This document shows, piece after piece, positions 36,280 through 45,252 of a stretch of 64,000 bases of DNA; within the stretch, counting starts at the first letter, position 1; each line of letters begins with the position of its first letter. Location: assembly GCF_900112105.1 (NCBI RefSeq), contig NZ_FOKV01000008.1, positions 62,001 to 126,000 on the forward strand, given 5' to 3'. The translations under genes and the position numbers were made by a program. The notes beneath the pieces are model-generated. The model was not told where the DNA came from and did no database searches. It saw only the letters and a program-made list of their open reading frames with translations. Source of the DNA: Zunongwangia mangrovi (lineage in GTDB: Bacteria; Bacteroidota; Bacteroidia; Flavobacteriales; Flavobacteriaceae).

Positions 36280-37872
36280 TTAAAAATACTTACTTCGCTT
36301 AATTCCTACAACAGCAAATAAGAAAATAAATAACGCTAAAAACTTCGAAATTCGAGCGATGTAATCTCCGTGTTTGGTGTAAAATGTGAGTTTATCGTTA
36401 AGTATAATATTTCCCGAAAGCGTTCCGCGTTTGTCATAACCTAATTGATGTTCTACTTCACCAACTGGATTAATAATTTCTGAAATTCCGGTATTGGCGC
36501 TTCGTGCAACCGATCTTCTTGTTTCAATAGCTCTAAGTTTAGCATAACTCGCATGCTGGCGATGTCCGGCAGTATTTCCCCACCAGGCATCATTGGTGAT
36601 TATACTTAAAAAATTGGCATTATTTTTTACATAGCCGGTCACATATTGGCCGTAGATCGATTCATAACAAATAATAGGTGCTGTATTTACGCCATCCGCT
36701 ATATTGAAAACTTCACGATCTGGCTGCGTGGTTTTCATAGCTACAGTTCCGCCCAAATCGATCATTACGTCTCCTAAGATTGGTTTTAAAATACCCTGGT
36801 AAGGAAAATTTTCTACACCAACGACTAATTTCGATTTATGATAGATCTGTTTTGCTGAATTGTTTTCGATCAGGAATGCCGAGTTATAATCGTCAAACCA
36901 GTCATTTTCTCTTAATTTATTGGATTGCGGGCTGACTTTTAAAGGATCTGAAAAACGTTCATAAAAAGAAACACCTCCTAAAAAGCTTAATTTTGGCTGA
37001 AGGGATGCAATTTGTCTTCCGTAGAAAGCCGCTTCAGAATTATCGAATCTTGATAAAACCGTTCCGTCAGCAAAAACCGTTTCAGGAGCTAGTACAATCG
37101 TTGTTGAGTCTGTAATATTTTCCCGACTCATATTTAGCAATAAGTCACCTATCGCTGTGTCGTTTGTATTATATTTTTCTGTGTATGGATTAATGTTTGG
37201 CTGCAAAATAAGAGCAGTGATCTTATTCTTTGGCATTTCATAATTCCATAAAATAATATAAGATGCCAAAATAGGAAGACCAATTAACAAAACCGACTTT
37301 AAAGTTGCGAGATACAAAATGCCGCGGTCTTTAAATTCAGTATAAGATAGGATAGCTTTAAAAATGATAAAGTTAACGAGCAATATCCACAAAGTGCCAC
37401 CAAAAGTCCCGGTGAATTCATACCACTGGATCCAGTTTATATATTCAGAAAAAGCGTTCCCTAAGTTTAGCCATGGCCAGGAAAATTCCCATCCGAGATG
37501 AATTTTTTCAAAAACGATCCAAAAACTTATAAAAAAACTAGCTGATGCTCTAAAACCTGTTCGTTTTGCTACGATGTGGTAAATTAGAAACACGATCGAC
37601 ATTAAAAGCGAGTTCGCTAAGATCGCAAAAGCACCGCCAAAAGGTGTTGAAAAATAGATCCAATATGTTGTTAGAAGGTTCCAGATGAAAAATGCCAGAT
37701 AAGAAACTCCAAAAACTTTCCATTTAATAAATTTTGCTTCAGAATTTCGAATATTGAATTCTGCTATCAGTAAGGGTGCAAATCCAAAAAATAAGAGTAA
37801 AGGAAAACCATTTACCGGCCAACCAAAAGCAAGTAAAAGTCCGCTTAAAATGGCTAAAAGAAAGTTTTTCAT
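36280..37872 (-). CDS. lnt: Apolipoprotein N-acyltransferase
   Basis: Adds the third acyl chain to the N-terminal Cys of lipoproteins in the inner membrane. The 530 residues comprise about six N-terminal helices (to about residue 210) and a periplasmic nitrilase domain. The catalytic triad is visible: Glu264 in LAPETVFAD, Lys in YHKSKLVVGVE (about 345-348), and Cys402 in PIICYESIYG. A final helix (ISKFLALFIFLFAVVGI) anchors the C-terminus. Many genes here encode lipoproteins (at least the Wza-like, NamZ, NlpE, Gmad2, SGNH and protease proteins) and would be its substrates. Monocistronic and convergent with the glycan operon. Confidence 0.95.
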   Translation of the reverse strand: MKNFLLAILSGLLLAFGWPVNGFPLLLFFGFAPLLIAEFNIRNSEAKFIKWKVFGVSYLAFFIWNLLTTYWIYFSTPFGGAFAILANSLLMSIVFLIYHIVAKRTGFRASASFFISFWIVFEKIHLGWEFSWPWLNLGNAFSEYINWIQWYEFTGTFGGTLWILLVNFIIFKAILSYTEFKDRGILYLATLKSVLLIGLPILASYIILWNYEMPKNKITALILQPNINPYTEKYNTNDTAIGDLLLNMSRENITDSTTIVLAPETVFADGTVLSRFDNSEAAFYGRQIASLQPKLSFLGGVSFYERFSDPLKVSPQSNKLRENDWFDDYNSAFLIENNSAKQIYHKSKLVVGVENFPYQGILKPILGDVMIDLGGTVAMKTTQPDREVFNIADGVNTAPIICYESIYGQYVTGYVKNNANFLSIITNDAWWGNTAGHRQHASYAKLRAIETRRSVARSANTGISEIINPVGEVEHQLGYDKRGTLSGNIILNDKLTFYTKHGDYIARISKFLALFIFLFAVVGIKRSKYF

Positions 37873-38051
37873 AAGGTTCTATTTTCTAAACTGACTACCG
37901 ATTGATATTGGTCGTTTCAGGATCGTAAAATTGCTTTTAATTTCTGAATTCAAAAATAATAAACTCAGGTCCGAAAAAAGGTTTTAAGGAAATTTTATTA
38001 GACATTGAGGTCTATTTACCTATTTTAGTTGATTGCAAACTAAATCGACCA

Positions 38052-38792
38052 ATGAAAAAACATATTCCTAATCTTATAACGCTTTGTAATTTATTTAGTG
38101 GAAGTTTAGCCGTCATTTTCGCCGTACAGGGGAATCTGGTTGCTGCTGCATTTTTTGTCGCGCTGGGAATATTTTTCGATTTCTTTGATGGATTGGCTGC
38201 ACGAGCTTTAAATGTAAAAAGTGATGTTGGGCTACAGTTGGATTCTCTTGCAGATGTTGTGACAAGCGGTGTAGTGCCGGGAATAGTAATGTTTCAGCTA
38301 TTTACGATGGCGCTGCCAGGTGAAGACGGAGTAAAGCAATGGACATCTGAAAACAATTGGCTGGAATTTACCTTTAATCCTATGGCTTTGTTTGGTTTGT
38401 TGATCATTTTGGGATCGGCTTTTAGACTGGCAAAATTTAATGTAGATGATCGCCAAACCGATTCGTTTATTGGTCTTCCAACACCGGCTAATGCACTTTT
38501 AATATTGTCTTTGCCTTTAATTTTAACTTTTCAGCCCAATAGTTTTGCGACAGATTTGATTTTAAATGAATGGTTTCTTGTTGTCTTAACCATTGTGAGT
38601 GTAATTATACTTAATGCTGAATTGCCCTTATTCGCTCTTAAATTTAAAAACTGGGGATTTAAAGGAAATGAAATTAGATATATATTCCTTATCCTTTGTG
38701 TGGTGCTTATTGTATTATTTCAGTTTTTAGCTGTACCGATGATCATATTGAGTTATGTACTTTTATCGGTTTTCTTCGGAAAGAAAAATTAA
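38052..38792 (+). CDS. pssA: CDP-diacylglycerol-serine O-phosphatidyltransferase
   Basis: Makes phosphatidylserine, the precursor of phosphatidylethanolamine. The 246-residue membrane protein has the CDP-alcohol phosphatidyltransferase motif DGLAAR...GLQLDSLAD (about residues 45-67), matching DGxxARx8GxxxDxxxD. About six hydrophobic helices follow, ending at FFGKKN. The start is ATG at 38052, 179 nt from the divergent lnt start. The window holds no phosphatidylserine decarboxylase nearby. Confidence 0.93.
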   Translation: MKKHIPNLITLCNLFSGSLAVIFAVQGNLVAAAFFVALGIFFDFFDGLAARALNVKSDVGLQLDSLADVVTSGVVPGIVMFQLFTMALPGEDGVKQWTSENNWLEFTFNPMALFGLLIILGSAFRLAKFNVDDRQTDSFIGLPTPANALLILSLPLILTFQPNSFATDLILNEWFLVVLTIVSVIILNAELPLFALKFKNWGFKGNEIRYIFLILCVVLIVLFQFLAVPMIILSYVLLSVFFGKKN

Positions 38793-38836
38793 AGCTGAAA
38801 TTATACAAAATCGGCTGATGTTTTTCTGCTGAAATT

Positions 38837-39577
38837 CTACTGAAAAAGTTTCTTTTTTCTAAGTTCAAAGTTTTGACCTAGATATACTTTACGTACCATC
38901 TGATCTTCGGCAAGTTCTTCTGGGATACCATGTTTTAGGATACTTCCTTCAAACATTAAATAAGTTCGGTCTGTAATAGCAAGAGTTTCCTGCACATTGT
39001 GATCTGTAATTAGGATTCCGATATTTTTGTCTTTTAATTGCGCTACAATTCGCTGAATATCTTCTACCGCAACTGGGTCTACACCGGCAAAAGGTTCGTC
39101 CAAAAGAATGAATTTAGGATCTGTAGCCAGGGCACGAGCAATTTCTGTACGTCGGCGTTCACCACCACTTAAAAGGTCGCCGCGGTTGGTACGAATATGA
39201 TTAAGTCCAAATTCTTCAATTAAAGACTCCATTTTCATGTGCCTTTCTTTTTTAGAAAGTTTGGTAAGCTGCAGCACACTCATAATATTATCTTCGATAC
39301 TCAACTTTCTAAATACCGAAGCTTCCTGAGCCAGATATCCAATCCCATGCTGAGCTCTTTTGTACATAGGGAAGTTGGTAATATTTTCTTTATCCAAGAA
39401 AATATTACCACTATTTGGTTTAATAAGCCCAACGATCATATAAAATGAAGTAGTTTTTCCTGCACCGTTAGGCCCCAATAATCCAACAATTTCACCCTGA
39501 TTCACTTCAAGAGAAATTCCTTTTACTACTTTTCTTCCTTTATATTGTTTTATAAGATTGTCGGCTGTTAACTTCAT
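38837..39577 (-). CDS. lptB: LPS export ABC transporter ATPase LptB
   Basis: ATPase that powers lipopolysaccharide extraction from the inner membrane with LptF/LptG. The 246 residues show Walker A GPNGAGKTT (about 35-43), signature LSGGERRR (about 137-144), Walker B ILLDEPFAGVDP (about 157-168) and a switch His (TDHNVQE). FYMIVGLI after Walker A and the final short form are typical of LptB and set it apart from branched-chain amino-acid ATPases. LptF/G are not in the window. It lies downstream of the tatC cluster, separated by a repeat element. Confidence 0.95.
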   Translation of the reverse strand: MKLTADNLIKQYKGRKVVKGISLEVNQGEIVGLLGPNGAGKTTSFYMIVGLIKPNSGNIFLDKENITNFPMYKRAQHGIGYLAQEASVFRKLSIEDNIMSVLQLTKLSKKERHMKMESLIEEFGLNHIRTNRGDLLSGGERRRTEIARALATDPKFILLDEPFAGVDPVAVEDIQRIVAQLKDKNIGILITDHNVQETLAITDRTYLMFEGSILKHGIPEELAEDQMVRKVYLGQNFELRKKKLFQ

Positions 39578-39616
39578 GTCTTGAATTTAGTTCAGTATAA
39601 ACATAAATTATACCGA

Positions 39617-39716
39617 TTTATTGGCACCGCCAAAGGGTATAATACTCCGAGGCTTGCCTCGAAATTAAAAAATTGTTTCTAGTAAATACCTCGTGGGCTT
39701 GCCTTGAAGTAGTTTA
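39617..39716 (-). repeat. Hairpin-rich intergenic repeat, copy 1
   Basis: A 100-nt element matching 49711-49808. The first 20 nt of the plus strand are identical in both copies and contain TTGGC-ACC-GCCAA. Two more dyads follow: CGAGGC-TT-GCCTCG (39648-39661) and an imperfect CTCGTGGGCTTGCCTTGAAG. It sits flush with the minus-strand AhpD-like gene, whose TAA stop lies in its last bases. Confidence 0.75.
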
Positions 39717-40070
39717 TTTTTCGGTATTAGCTTCTTCTAAAGCATCCCAGTATTCAAAAGCTCTTCTTAAGTGTGGGATCACAATTGTGCCGCCAATTAA
39801 AGTCCCGATACTTAAGGTTTCCATTACCTCGTCACGTTTTAATCCTTCTTTAAAACTACTTTCAAGGTGATATTTTACGCAATCGTCACATCTTAAAACA
39901 AGGGATGCTACCAAACCTAAAAGTTCTTTAGTTCTTTTATCTAAAGCACCTTCAGCAAAAGCATTGGTGTCTAAGTTGAAAATACGTTTTAAAACTTTAT
40001 TATTCTCTCCAAGAATCTTATCGTTCATTTTTTGGCGATACGAATTAAATTCGTCAACCTGATCAATCAT
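39714..40070 (-). CDS. Carboxymuconolactone decarboxylase/AhpD-like protein
   Basis: A 118-residue all-helical AhpD-like protein. The CxxC redox motif with a following His is present as RCDDCVKYHLESSF (about residues 58-71), and EVMETLSIGTLIGG fits the second half of the family. Such proteins act as alkylhydroperoxidases or simple thiol oxidoreductases rather than true decarboxylases; substrate unknown. It lies 3 nt downstream of tatC and probably belongs to the kdsD-tatC transcript. Its stop codon overlaps the repeat element. Confidence 0.85.
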   Translation of the reverse strand: MIDQVDEFNSYRQKMNDKILGENNKVLKRIFNLDTNAFAEGALDKRTKELLGLVASLVLRCDDCVKYHLESSFKEGLKRDEVMETLSIGTLIGGTIVIPHLRRAFEYWDALEEANTEK

Positions 40071-40073
40071 AGC

Positions 40074-40901
40074 TTAACTTTTTTCTTTAATTTCTCTTTT
40101 ATAAATAACCTTTGAAATTACAATACTTACCTCATAAAGAATAAGTACCGGTACTGCAACAATAATCTGACTTACAATATCTGGAGGAGTAATTACCGCA
40201 GAAAGAATAAGTACGATCACTAATGCATATTTTCTATAAGTTTTTAAGAATTGCGGTGTAACCACGCCTACTTTTGTAAGGAAGTAAATTAGTATTGGTA
40301 ATTCAAAAATAAGTCCGGTTGCGATCACAGATGCCCTAACAAGACTTATGTAACTGCTAAGATCAAACTCATTTAAAACAACTTCACTTACCTGATATTT
40401 TCCTAAGAAGTTAATCGATAAAGGGGTTACCACGTAGTAACCAAAAAGCACTCCTAGAAAGAACAAAAATGAAGTTACAAAAATAAAACCTTTTGCATGT
40501 TTACGCTCATTTTCGTGCATCGCGGGTGCAACAAATTTCCAGAATTCATAAATTACAAAAGGAAATGCGATTATAAATCCGGCGGTAATAGAGGTCCACA
40601 CGTGAGCAGAGAATTGTCCTCCCATAGTTCTACTTTGTATCGTAAACGGAAGTTCTTCAAAACAAAATCCGCCATCTATCCCTACGATTTGAGAAAGTTC
40701 GCAAAGCATACTATACGACCAAAAGTCGCCTTTACTAGGTCCAAAAAGAAGAACGTCAAAAATAAAACCTTTCAGAAAAAAGGCTAAAGTAGCAGCGATT
40801 ACAACGGCAAGAACGGCGCGTATTAAATGCCATCTTAATTCTTCAAGATGGTCTAAAAAAGACATTTCTGGTTCTTCCTGAGGCTGGCCTATTTTCTTCA
40901 T
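40074..40901 (-). CDS. tatC: Sec-independent protein translocase TatC
   Basis: Receptor component of the twin-arginine pathway, which exports folded proteins. The 275 residues show the classic N-terminus MSFLDHLEELRWHLIRA (residues 13-29), the FxxPL-like turn in VTPLSINFL, six transmembrane helices, and the P-rich RKYALVIVLILSAVITPPD segment before the last helices. Insertion of about 45 residues with the CELSQIVGIDGGFCFEELPF stretch (periplasmic loop 1) is common in Bacteroidota TatC. Start overlaps the kdsD stop by one base, so the two are coupled. Confidence 0.95.
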   Translation of the reverse strand: MKKIGQPQEEPEMSFLDHLEELRWHLIRAVLAVVIAATLAFFLKGFIFDVLLFGPSKGDFWSYSMLCELSQIVGIDGGFCFEELPFTIQSRTMGGQFSAHVWTSITAGFIIAFPFVIYEFWKFVAPAMHENERKHAKGFIFVTSFLFFLGVLFGYYVVTPLSINFLGKYQVSEVVLNEFDLSSYISLVRASVIATGLIFELPILIYFLTKVGVVTPQFLKTYRKYALVIVLILSAVITPPDIVSQIIVAVPVLILYEVSIVISKVIYKREIKEKS

Positions 40902-41866
40902 TATAATATCCCTTCTCTTATTAAGTTATGAATATGAACCACACCACTGTATTTGCCGTCTTTAGTAGCTAATAATTGTGATATTTTATTTTCTTCTAAA
41001 AGATCGAGTGCCTGGGTAGCCAGTGCATCTTCATCAATACTCTTAGGAGAAGTGCTCATAATATCACCTGCAGTAAGATTCTTAAATTCGTTATTGTTTT
41101 TTAGCATTCTACGAATATCACCATCGGTTATGATACCAACAATTATATCATTTTCCAAAACAGCGGTTACTCCAAGCATGTTTTCAGAAATTATGATAAT
41201 TGCATCGGTCACCGTTGTTTCTGGGGAAACGCTGGGTTTCATGTTTTGAGCGGCAATATCCTTAACTCGCAAATATAGTTTTTTTCCAAGACTGCCGCCG
41301 GGATGGTATTTTGCAAAGTCTTCGCTAGAAAATCCTTTTAATTCTAATAAGCAAATAGCCAGTGCATCACCAATAACCAATTGTGCAGTTGTGCTGGTAG
41401 TAGGGGCTAGATTATTTGGGCAGGCTTCTTTTTCTACAAAAGAATTTAAAATGAAATCTGCCGATTGTCCCAAAAACGAATCCCTATTGGAAGTGATGGC
41501 AATTAATGTATTATGAAAGTCCTTAATAAAAGGTACTAAAACTTTAATTTCGGGGCTGTTTCCGCTTTTGCTAATACAAATAACGATATCGTCTTTTTGT
41601 ATTATGCCAAGATCGCCATGTATAGCATCTGCAGCATGCATAAAAATTGCCGGCGTTCCTGTAGAATTTAAAGTAGCAACAATTTTACTGGCAATTACAG
41701 CACTTTTTCCAATGCCGGTAACGATCACTCTTCCTTTAGAATTGTAAATATTTTCTACAGCTTCTACAAATTCATTATCAATAAGATGTTCTAAATTTGC
41801 AATCGCTTTAGCTTCAATTTTTACAGTTTCTTTCGCTACATTTAAAATTTTTTGCTGAAGTTTCAA
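40901..41866 (-). CDS. kdsD: D-arabinose 5-phosphate isomerase (KdsD/KpsF family)
   Basis: Converts ribulose-5-phosphate to arabinose-5-phosphate for Kdo synthesis. The 321 residues contain an N-terminal SIS domain (GRVIVTGIGKSAVIASKI, about 44-61; CISKSGNSPEI, about 95-105; HPGGSLGKKL, about 191-200) and two C-terminal CBS domains (about 210-321). Length and domain order match KdsD. A capsule-specific KpsF role is possible because of the glycan operon 5 kb away, but clustering with tatC and lptB rather than in that operon suggests lipid A-core supply. Confidence 0.93.
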   Translation of the reverse strand: MKLQQKILNVAKETVKIEAKAIANLEHLIDNEFVEAVENIYNSKGRVIVTGIGKSAVIASKIVATLNSTGTPAIFMHAADAIHGDLGIIQKDDIVICISKSGNSPEIKVLVPFIKDFHNTLIAITSNRDSFLGQSADFILNSFVEKEACPNNLAPTTSTTAQLVIGDALAICLLELKGFSSEDFAKYHPGGSLGKKLYLRVKDIAAQNMKPSVSPETTVTDAIIIISENMLGVTAVLENDIIVGIITDGDIRRMLKNNNEFKNLTAGDIMSTSPKSIDEDALATQALDLLEENKISQLLATKDGKYSGVVHIHNLIREGIL

Positions 41867-41885
41867 ATTTTGAAATAATTAAGGA

Positions 41886-41915
41886 TTGCAGATACTAAAG
41901 AAATATGTATATTTA
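41886..41915 (+). promoter_or_regulatory. Promoter of recQ
   Basis: TTG at 41886-41888 and TATATTTA at 41908-41915, separated by exactly 19 nt. This fits the Bacteroidota consensus TTG-N19-TAnnTTTG with one mismatch in the last base. The recQ ATG is at 41952, leaving a leader of about 30 nt. Confidence 0.65.
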
Positions 41916-41951
41916 GATGTGCAAATGTATGTAAAATTGTAACACAATTGA

Positions 41952-44147
41952 ATGAGTTTGACTGAAATTGATTTACATAAACAACTGAAGAAATATTTTG
42001 GTTTTAGCCAATTTAAAGGTCTTCAGGAGGATGTTGTTGCCAGTATTGTAAATAAGCACGATACTTTTGTAATAATGCCAACAGGAGGAGGTAAATCCCT
42101 ATGCTACCAGCTACCTGCATTAATTGAAGAAGGAACAGCAATTGTAGTATCACCCCTTATCGCCTTAATGAAAAACCAGGTAGACGCCATTCGCGGAATT
42201 TCTTCGGAATATGGTGTCGCCCACGTTTTAAATTCTTCGCTAAATAAAACAGAAGTTAAACAGGTAAAGGAAGATATCATCAATGGTGTAACCAAGCTTC
42301 TTTATGTAGCGCCAGAGTCTCTTACAAAAGAGGATTATGTCGAGTTTTTAAAAGAGCAGAAAATATCTTTTTTAGCCATAGATGAAGCGCACTGTATTAG
42401 CGAATGGGGACATGATTTTAGACCAGAATATCGAAATCTAAGACATATTATTAAACGTATTGGAGAGAACATTCCAATTATCGCTCTTACCGCTACTGCA
42501 ACTCCAAAAGTACAGGAAGATATACTTAAGAATCTTGGGATTCCTAAGGCTAAAACTTTTAAAGCAAGTTTTAACCGTCCTAACTTATATTACGAAGTAC
42601 GGCCTAAAACTAAAAATGTTGATGCCGATATTATTCGTTTTGTAAAACAGAATAATGGTAAAAGCGGGATCATTTATTGTCTTAGCCGTAAAAAGGTAGA
42701 GGAATTGGCACAAACCCTTCAGGTTAATGGTATAAACGCGATTCCGTATCATGCAGGTTTAGATGCTAAAACAAGATCAAAACATCAGGATATGTTCTTG
42801 ATGGAAGAAGTAGATGTTGTTGTAGCAACCATTGCTTTTGGTATGGGAATCGATAAACCCGATGTACGTTTTGTGATTCATCATGATATTCCTAAAAGTA
42901 TAGAAAGTTACTATCAGGAAACCGGTAGAGCTGGTCGTGATGGAGGAGAAGGACATTGTCTTGCATTCTATGCTTATAAGGATATCGAAAAGCTAGAAAA
43001 GTTTATGAGTGGTAAGCCTGTTGCAGAGCAGGAGGTTGGCCATGCATTGCTTCAGGAAGTCGTAGCGTATGCAGAGACTTCTATTTCTCGACGTAAATTC
43101 ATTCTCCATTATTTTGGGGAAGAATTTGATGAGGAAACAATGGACGAGGCCAAAATGGATGATAATGTTCGTAATCCTAAAAAGCAACATGAAGCAAAGG
43201 AAGATTTAGAATTGCTTATCCAGGTTGTTAAAGATACCAAACAGCTTTACAAATCTAAAGAGATCGTAAAGACGATCGTTGGAAAGAGTAACGCCTTGAT
43301 CTTATCACATAAAACAGATACTAATCCGCTTTTTGGTAAAGGAAAAGGAAAAGATGAAGGTTTTTGGATGGCACTTACAAGGCAGGCACTTGTAGCAGGC
43401 TATCTAAGAAAGGATATCGAAACTTACGGAGTTATAAAACTAACCGAAAAAGGAGAAGAATTCCTGCAGAACCCAGAGTCATTTATGATGACGCACGATC
43501 ATATTTTCGACGAAAATACGGATAATGCTGCGGTATCGGCCAAAGCTTCAACTGGAGTCGATGATAAATTAGTGGGCATGCTAAAGGAACTACGTAAAAA
43601 AGTGGCCAAGAAAAATGCTGTGCCTCCTTTTGTAGTTTTTCAGGATCCTTCTATAGATGATATGGCACTTAAATATCCTGTAGATCTTAAGGAACTTGGG
43701 AATATTCACGGTGTTGGTGAAGGAAAAGCTAAAAAATACGGTAAAGAATTTGTAGATCTTATTGCGAGATATGTAGAAGATAACGAAGTGATACGACCAG
43801 ATGACCTAGTTGTAAAGTCTACCGGAGCTAATAGTGCATTAAAATTATTCATCATACAAAGTGTGGATAGAAAATTACCTTTAGATGATATTGCATCTGC
43901 AAAAGGGATGGAAATGCCTGAATTTATTAAAGAGATGGAAGCTATCGTTTATAGTGGTACTAAGCTGAATATCGATTATTATCTCGAAGATCTTTTAGAT
44001 GAAGATCAGCAGGAAGAATTACACGAATATTTTCTTGAAGCTGAAACCGATAAGATTGAAGCTGCGCTAGAAGAATTTGACGGTGATTATGACGATGAAG
44101 AACTTCGTTTGTACCGAATTAAATTTATAAGCGAAGTGGCAAACTAA
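41952..44147 (+). CDS. recQ: ATP-dependent DNA helicase RecQ
   Basis: 3'-5' helicase for recombination and fork repair. Residues: Walker A MPTGGGKSLCYQLP (42-55), DEAH box AIDEAHCISEWGHDF (142-156), motif III LTATAT, motif V-VI GMGIDKPDVRFV...ETGRAGRDG, an RQC zinc/winged-helix region, and an HRDC-like domain around residues 540-605. The 731-residue length is longer than E. coli RecQ (about 610), due to a long acidic linker and C-terminal winged-helix-like extension, as in other Bacteroidota. The Zn-binding Cys cluster expected in the RQC domain is not seen. Confidence 0.95.
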   Translation: MSLTEIDLHKQLKKYFGFSQFKGLQEDVVASIVNKHDTFVIMPTGGGKSLCYQLPALIEEGTAIVVSPLIALMKNQVDAIRGISSEYGVAHVLNSSLNKTEVKQVKEDIINGVTKLLYVAPESLTKEDYVEFLKEQKISFLAIDEAHCISEWGHDFRPEYRNLRHIIKRIGENIPIIALTATATPKVQEDILKNLGIPKAKTFKASFNRPNLYYEVRPKTKNVDADIIRFVKQNNGKSGIIYCLSRKKVEELAQTLQVNGINAIPYHAGLDAKTRSKHQDMFLMEEVDVVVATIAFGMGIDKPDVRFVIHHDIPKSIESYYQETGRAGRDGGEGHCLAFYAYKDIEKLEKFMSGKPVAEQEVGHALLQEVVAYAETSISRRKFILHYFGEEFDEETMDEAKMDDNVRNPKKQHEAKEDLELLIQVVKDTKQLYKSKEIVKTIVGKSNALILSHKTDTNPLFGKGKGKDEGFWMALTRQALVAGYLRKDIETYGVIKLTEKGEEFLQNPESFMMTHDHIFDENTDNAAVSAKASTGVDDKLVGMLKELRKKVAKKNAVPPFVVFQDPSIDDMALKYPVDLKELGNIHGVGEGKAKKYGKEFVDLIARYVEDNEVIRPDDLVVKSTGANSALKLFIIQSVDRKLPLDDIASAKGMEMPEFIKEMEAIVYSGTKLNIDYYLEDLLDEDQQEELHEYFLEAETDKIEAALEEFDGDYDDEELRLYRIKFISEVAN

Positions 44148-44160
44148 AATCAACCATAAC

Positions 44161-44358
44161 ATGCTAGTAAATCCGACTAAAAAACAAGCGCTAACATTAC
44201 TGGTTTTGGGTATGTCGTTATTGGTAATTAGTGTAGTTTCAGTAAACCTAGAAATATTTACAGACTTGCTAAGAGGTTTTTTCAATGGAATAGCTGTAGG
44301 GTTTTTAATATTATCGCTTGTTGCTTTTACAAAGAACAAAAAACTTCAGAAGAAGTAA
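44161..44358 (+). CDS. Small two-helix membrane protein
   Basis: A 65-residue protein, 13 nt downstream of recQ. Hydrophobic residues about 10-28 and 42-57 form two helices joined by a short loop with an FTDLLRGFFNG amphipathic stretch; the ends are basic (KKQ at the N-terminus, KNKKLQKK at the C-terminus). No family recognised. The intrinsic terminator right after it suggests that it ends the recQ transcript. Coding status is supported by the regular codon use and the position. Confidence 0.6.
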   Translation: MLVNPTKKQALTLLVLGMSLLVISVVSVNLEIFTDLLRGFFNGIAVGFLILSLVAFTKNKKLQKK

Positions 44359-44377
44359 AAGAGTTTAAAATAATACT

Positions 44378-44414
44378 AAAAAAGCCTTTTTGAATTGTCA
44401 AAAAGGCTTTTTTA
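44378..44414 (+). terminator. Intrinsic terminator after recQ and the small membrane protein
   Basis: An 11-12 bp stem made of AAAAAGCCTTTTT-like arms around a TGAATTGTC loop, followed by a T-run. The A-tract before it makes it bidirectional, so it can also end the convergent metalloprotease gene. Confidence 0.85.
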
Positions 44415-44438
44415 TGCTTTAATATGTATTCAGTTGAA

Positions 44439-45227
44439 TTACTTTCCGCCGTTGGCTTGTAAATCAGCAATACACAGTGGTCCCATTTCTGGAGCAGTAC
44501 CGCGAACTTGGTTTATGATACCGCTTCCAAATTCTAAAGAAGCTCTCATCAAACAGTTTTCTTCAGTACAATGACCGTCATTATCGTCGTCTTCATGATC
44601 ACTTTGTAATTCGGTTCCTACGTTAACTAGACCAAATAAATGCCCAAATTCGTGATTTAGAACAGCGGTTTCAATCACACTCTTACTGGGTGCATTTGCT
44701 CTGGCGGCAAATCTGTTTATAGTCTCGCCGTAAATAACCATAGAAGTATTTCGATAAGCAGAACCTAAAACAAATCGCTGGTCGGTGTCGTTCTCGTTAC
44801 TACCGTCAGCAAAATAAATATAAACGCTAATTTCGTCGCCAATATTAAAAGTGCCTCGTTCTTCATCTTCGATATCTGCAATTTCCTCTATCGCAAAAGG
44901 AGACATGCCAGATGAAGCTACCTCTCGATAGCTAATAGAAATCCCATCTGGCTTATATGTTCTTTCTTCTATAAATGCCTGAAAGTTTTCCATGGCAGCC
45001 TGTGTTGGCTGAAAACCATTTACAAATAATACCTCGATATTCATCGAAGTATAATTATCATCACTCAAAAGGTCATTAGCCGAATCACCTAATCCTTGCT
45101 GATTTAATGTTCTATCGATTACCGGAGTATCATCTGTTGAATCGCCCCCACCATTGCCATCGCTAGAACAAGAGGTGATCGATACAAAAAGGCATAGTGT
45201 ATAAAAATACTTGTAAAACTTCTTCAT
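44439..45227 (-). CDS. Zinc metalloprotease lipoprotein (metzincin-like)
   Basis: An exported 262-residue lipoprotein: signal sequence ending in SITSCSSDG (Cys about 20), a Gly/Asp-rich spacer, then a protease domain. The zinc site reads NHEFGHLFGLVNVG (about residues 191-204), giving HExxH with a Gly but Asn instead of the usual third His. Possible alternative ligands come shortly after, in SDHEDDDNDGHC, followed by CLM that could be the Met-turn. This form is common in Bacteroidota membrane metalloproteases. Substrate unknown. Convergent with recQ. Confidence 0.8.
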   Translation of the reverse strand: MKKFYKYFYTLCLFVSITSCSSDGNGGGDSTDDTPVIDRTLNQQGLGDSANDLLSDDNYTSMNIEVLFVNGFQPTQAAMENFQAFIEERTYKPDGISISYREVASSGMSPFAIEEIADIEDEERGTFNIGDEISVYIYFADGSNENDTDQRFVLGSAYRNTSMVIYGETINRFAARANAPSKSVIETAVLNHEFGHLFGLVNVGTELQSDHEDDDNDGHCTEENCLMRASLEFGSGIINQVRGTAPEMGPLCIADLQANGGK

Positions 45228-45252
45228 TTAGAATATAATATGGTGTTCAAAT

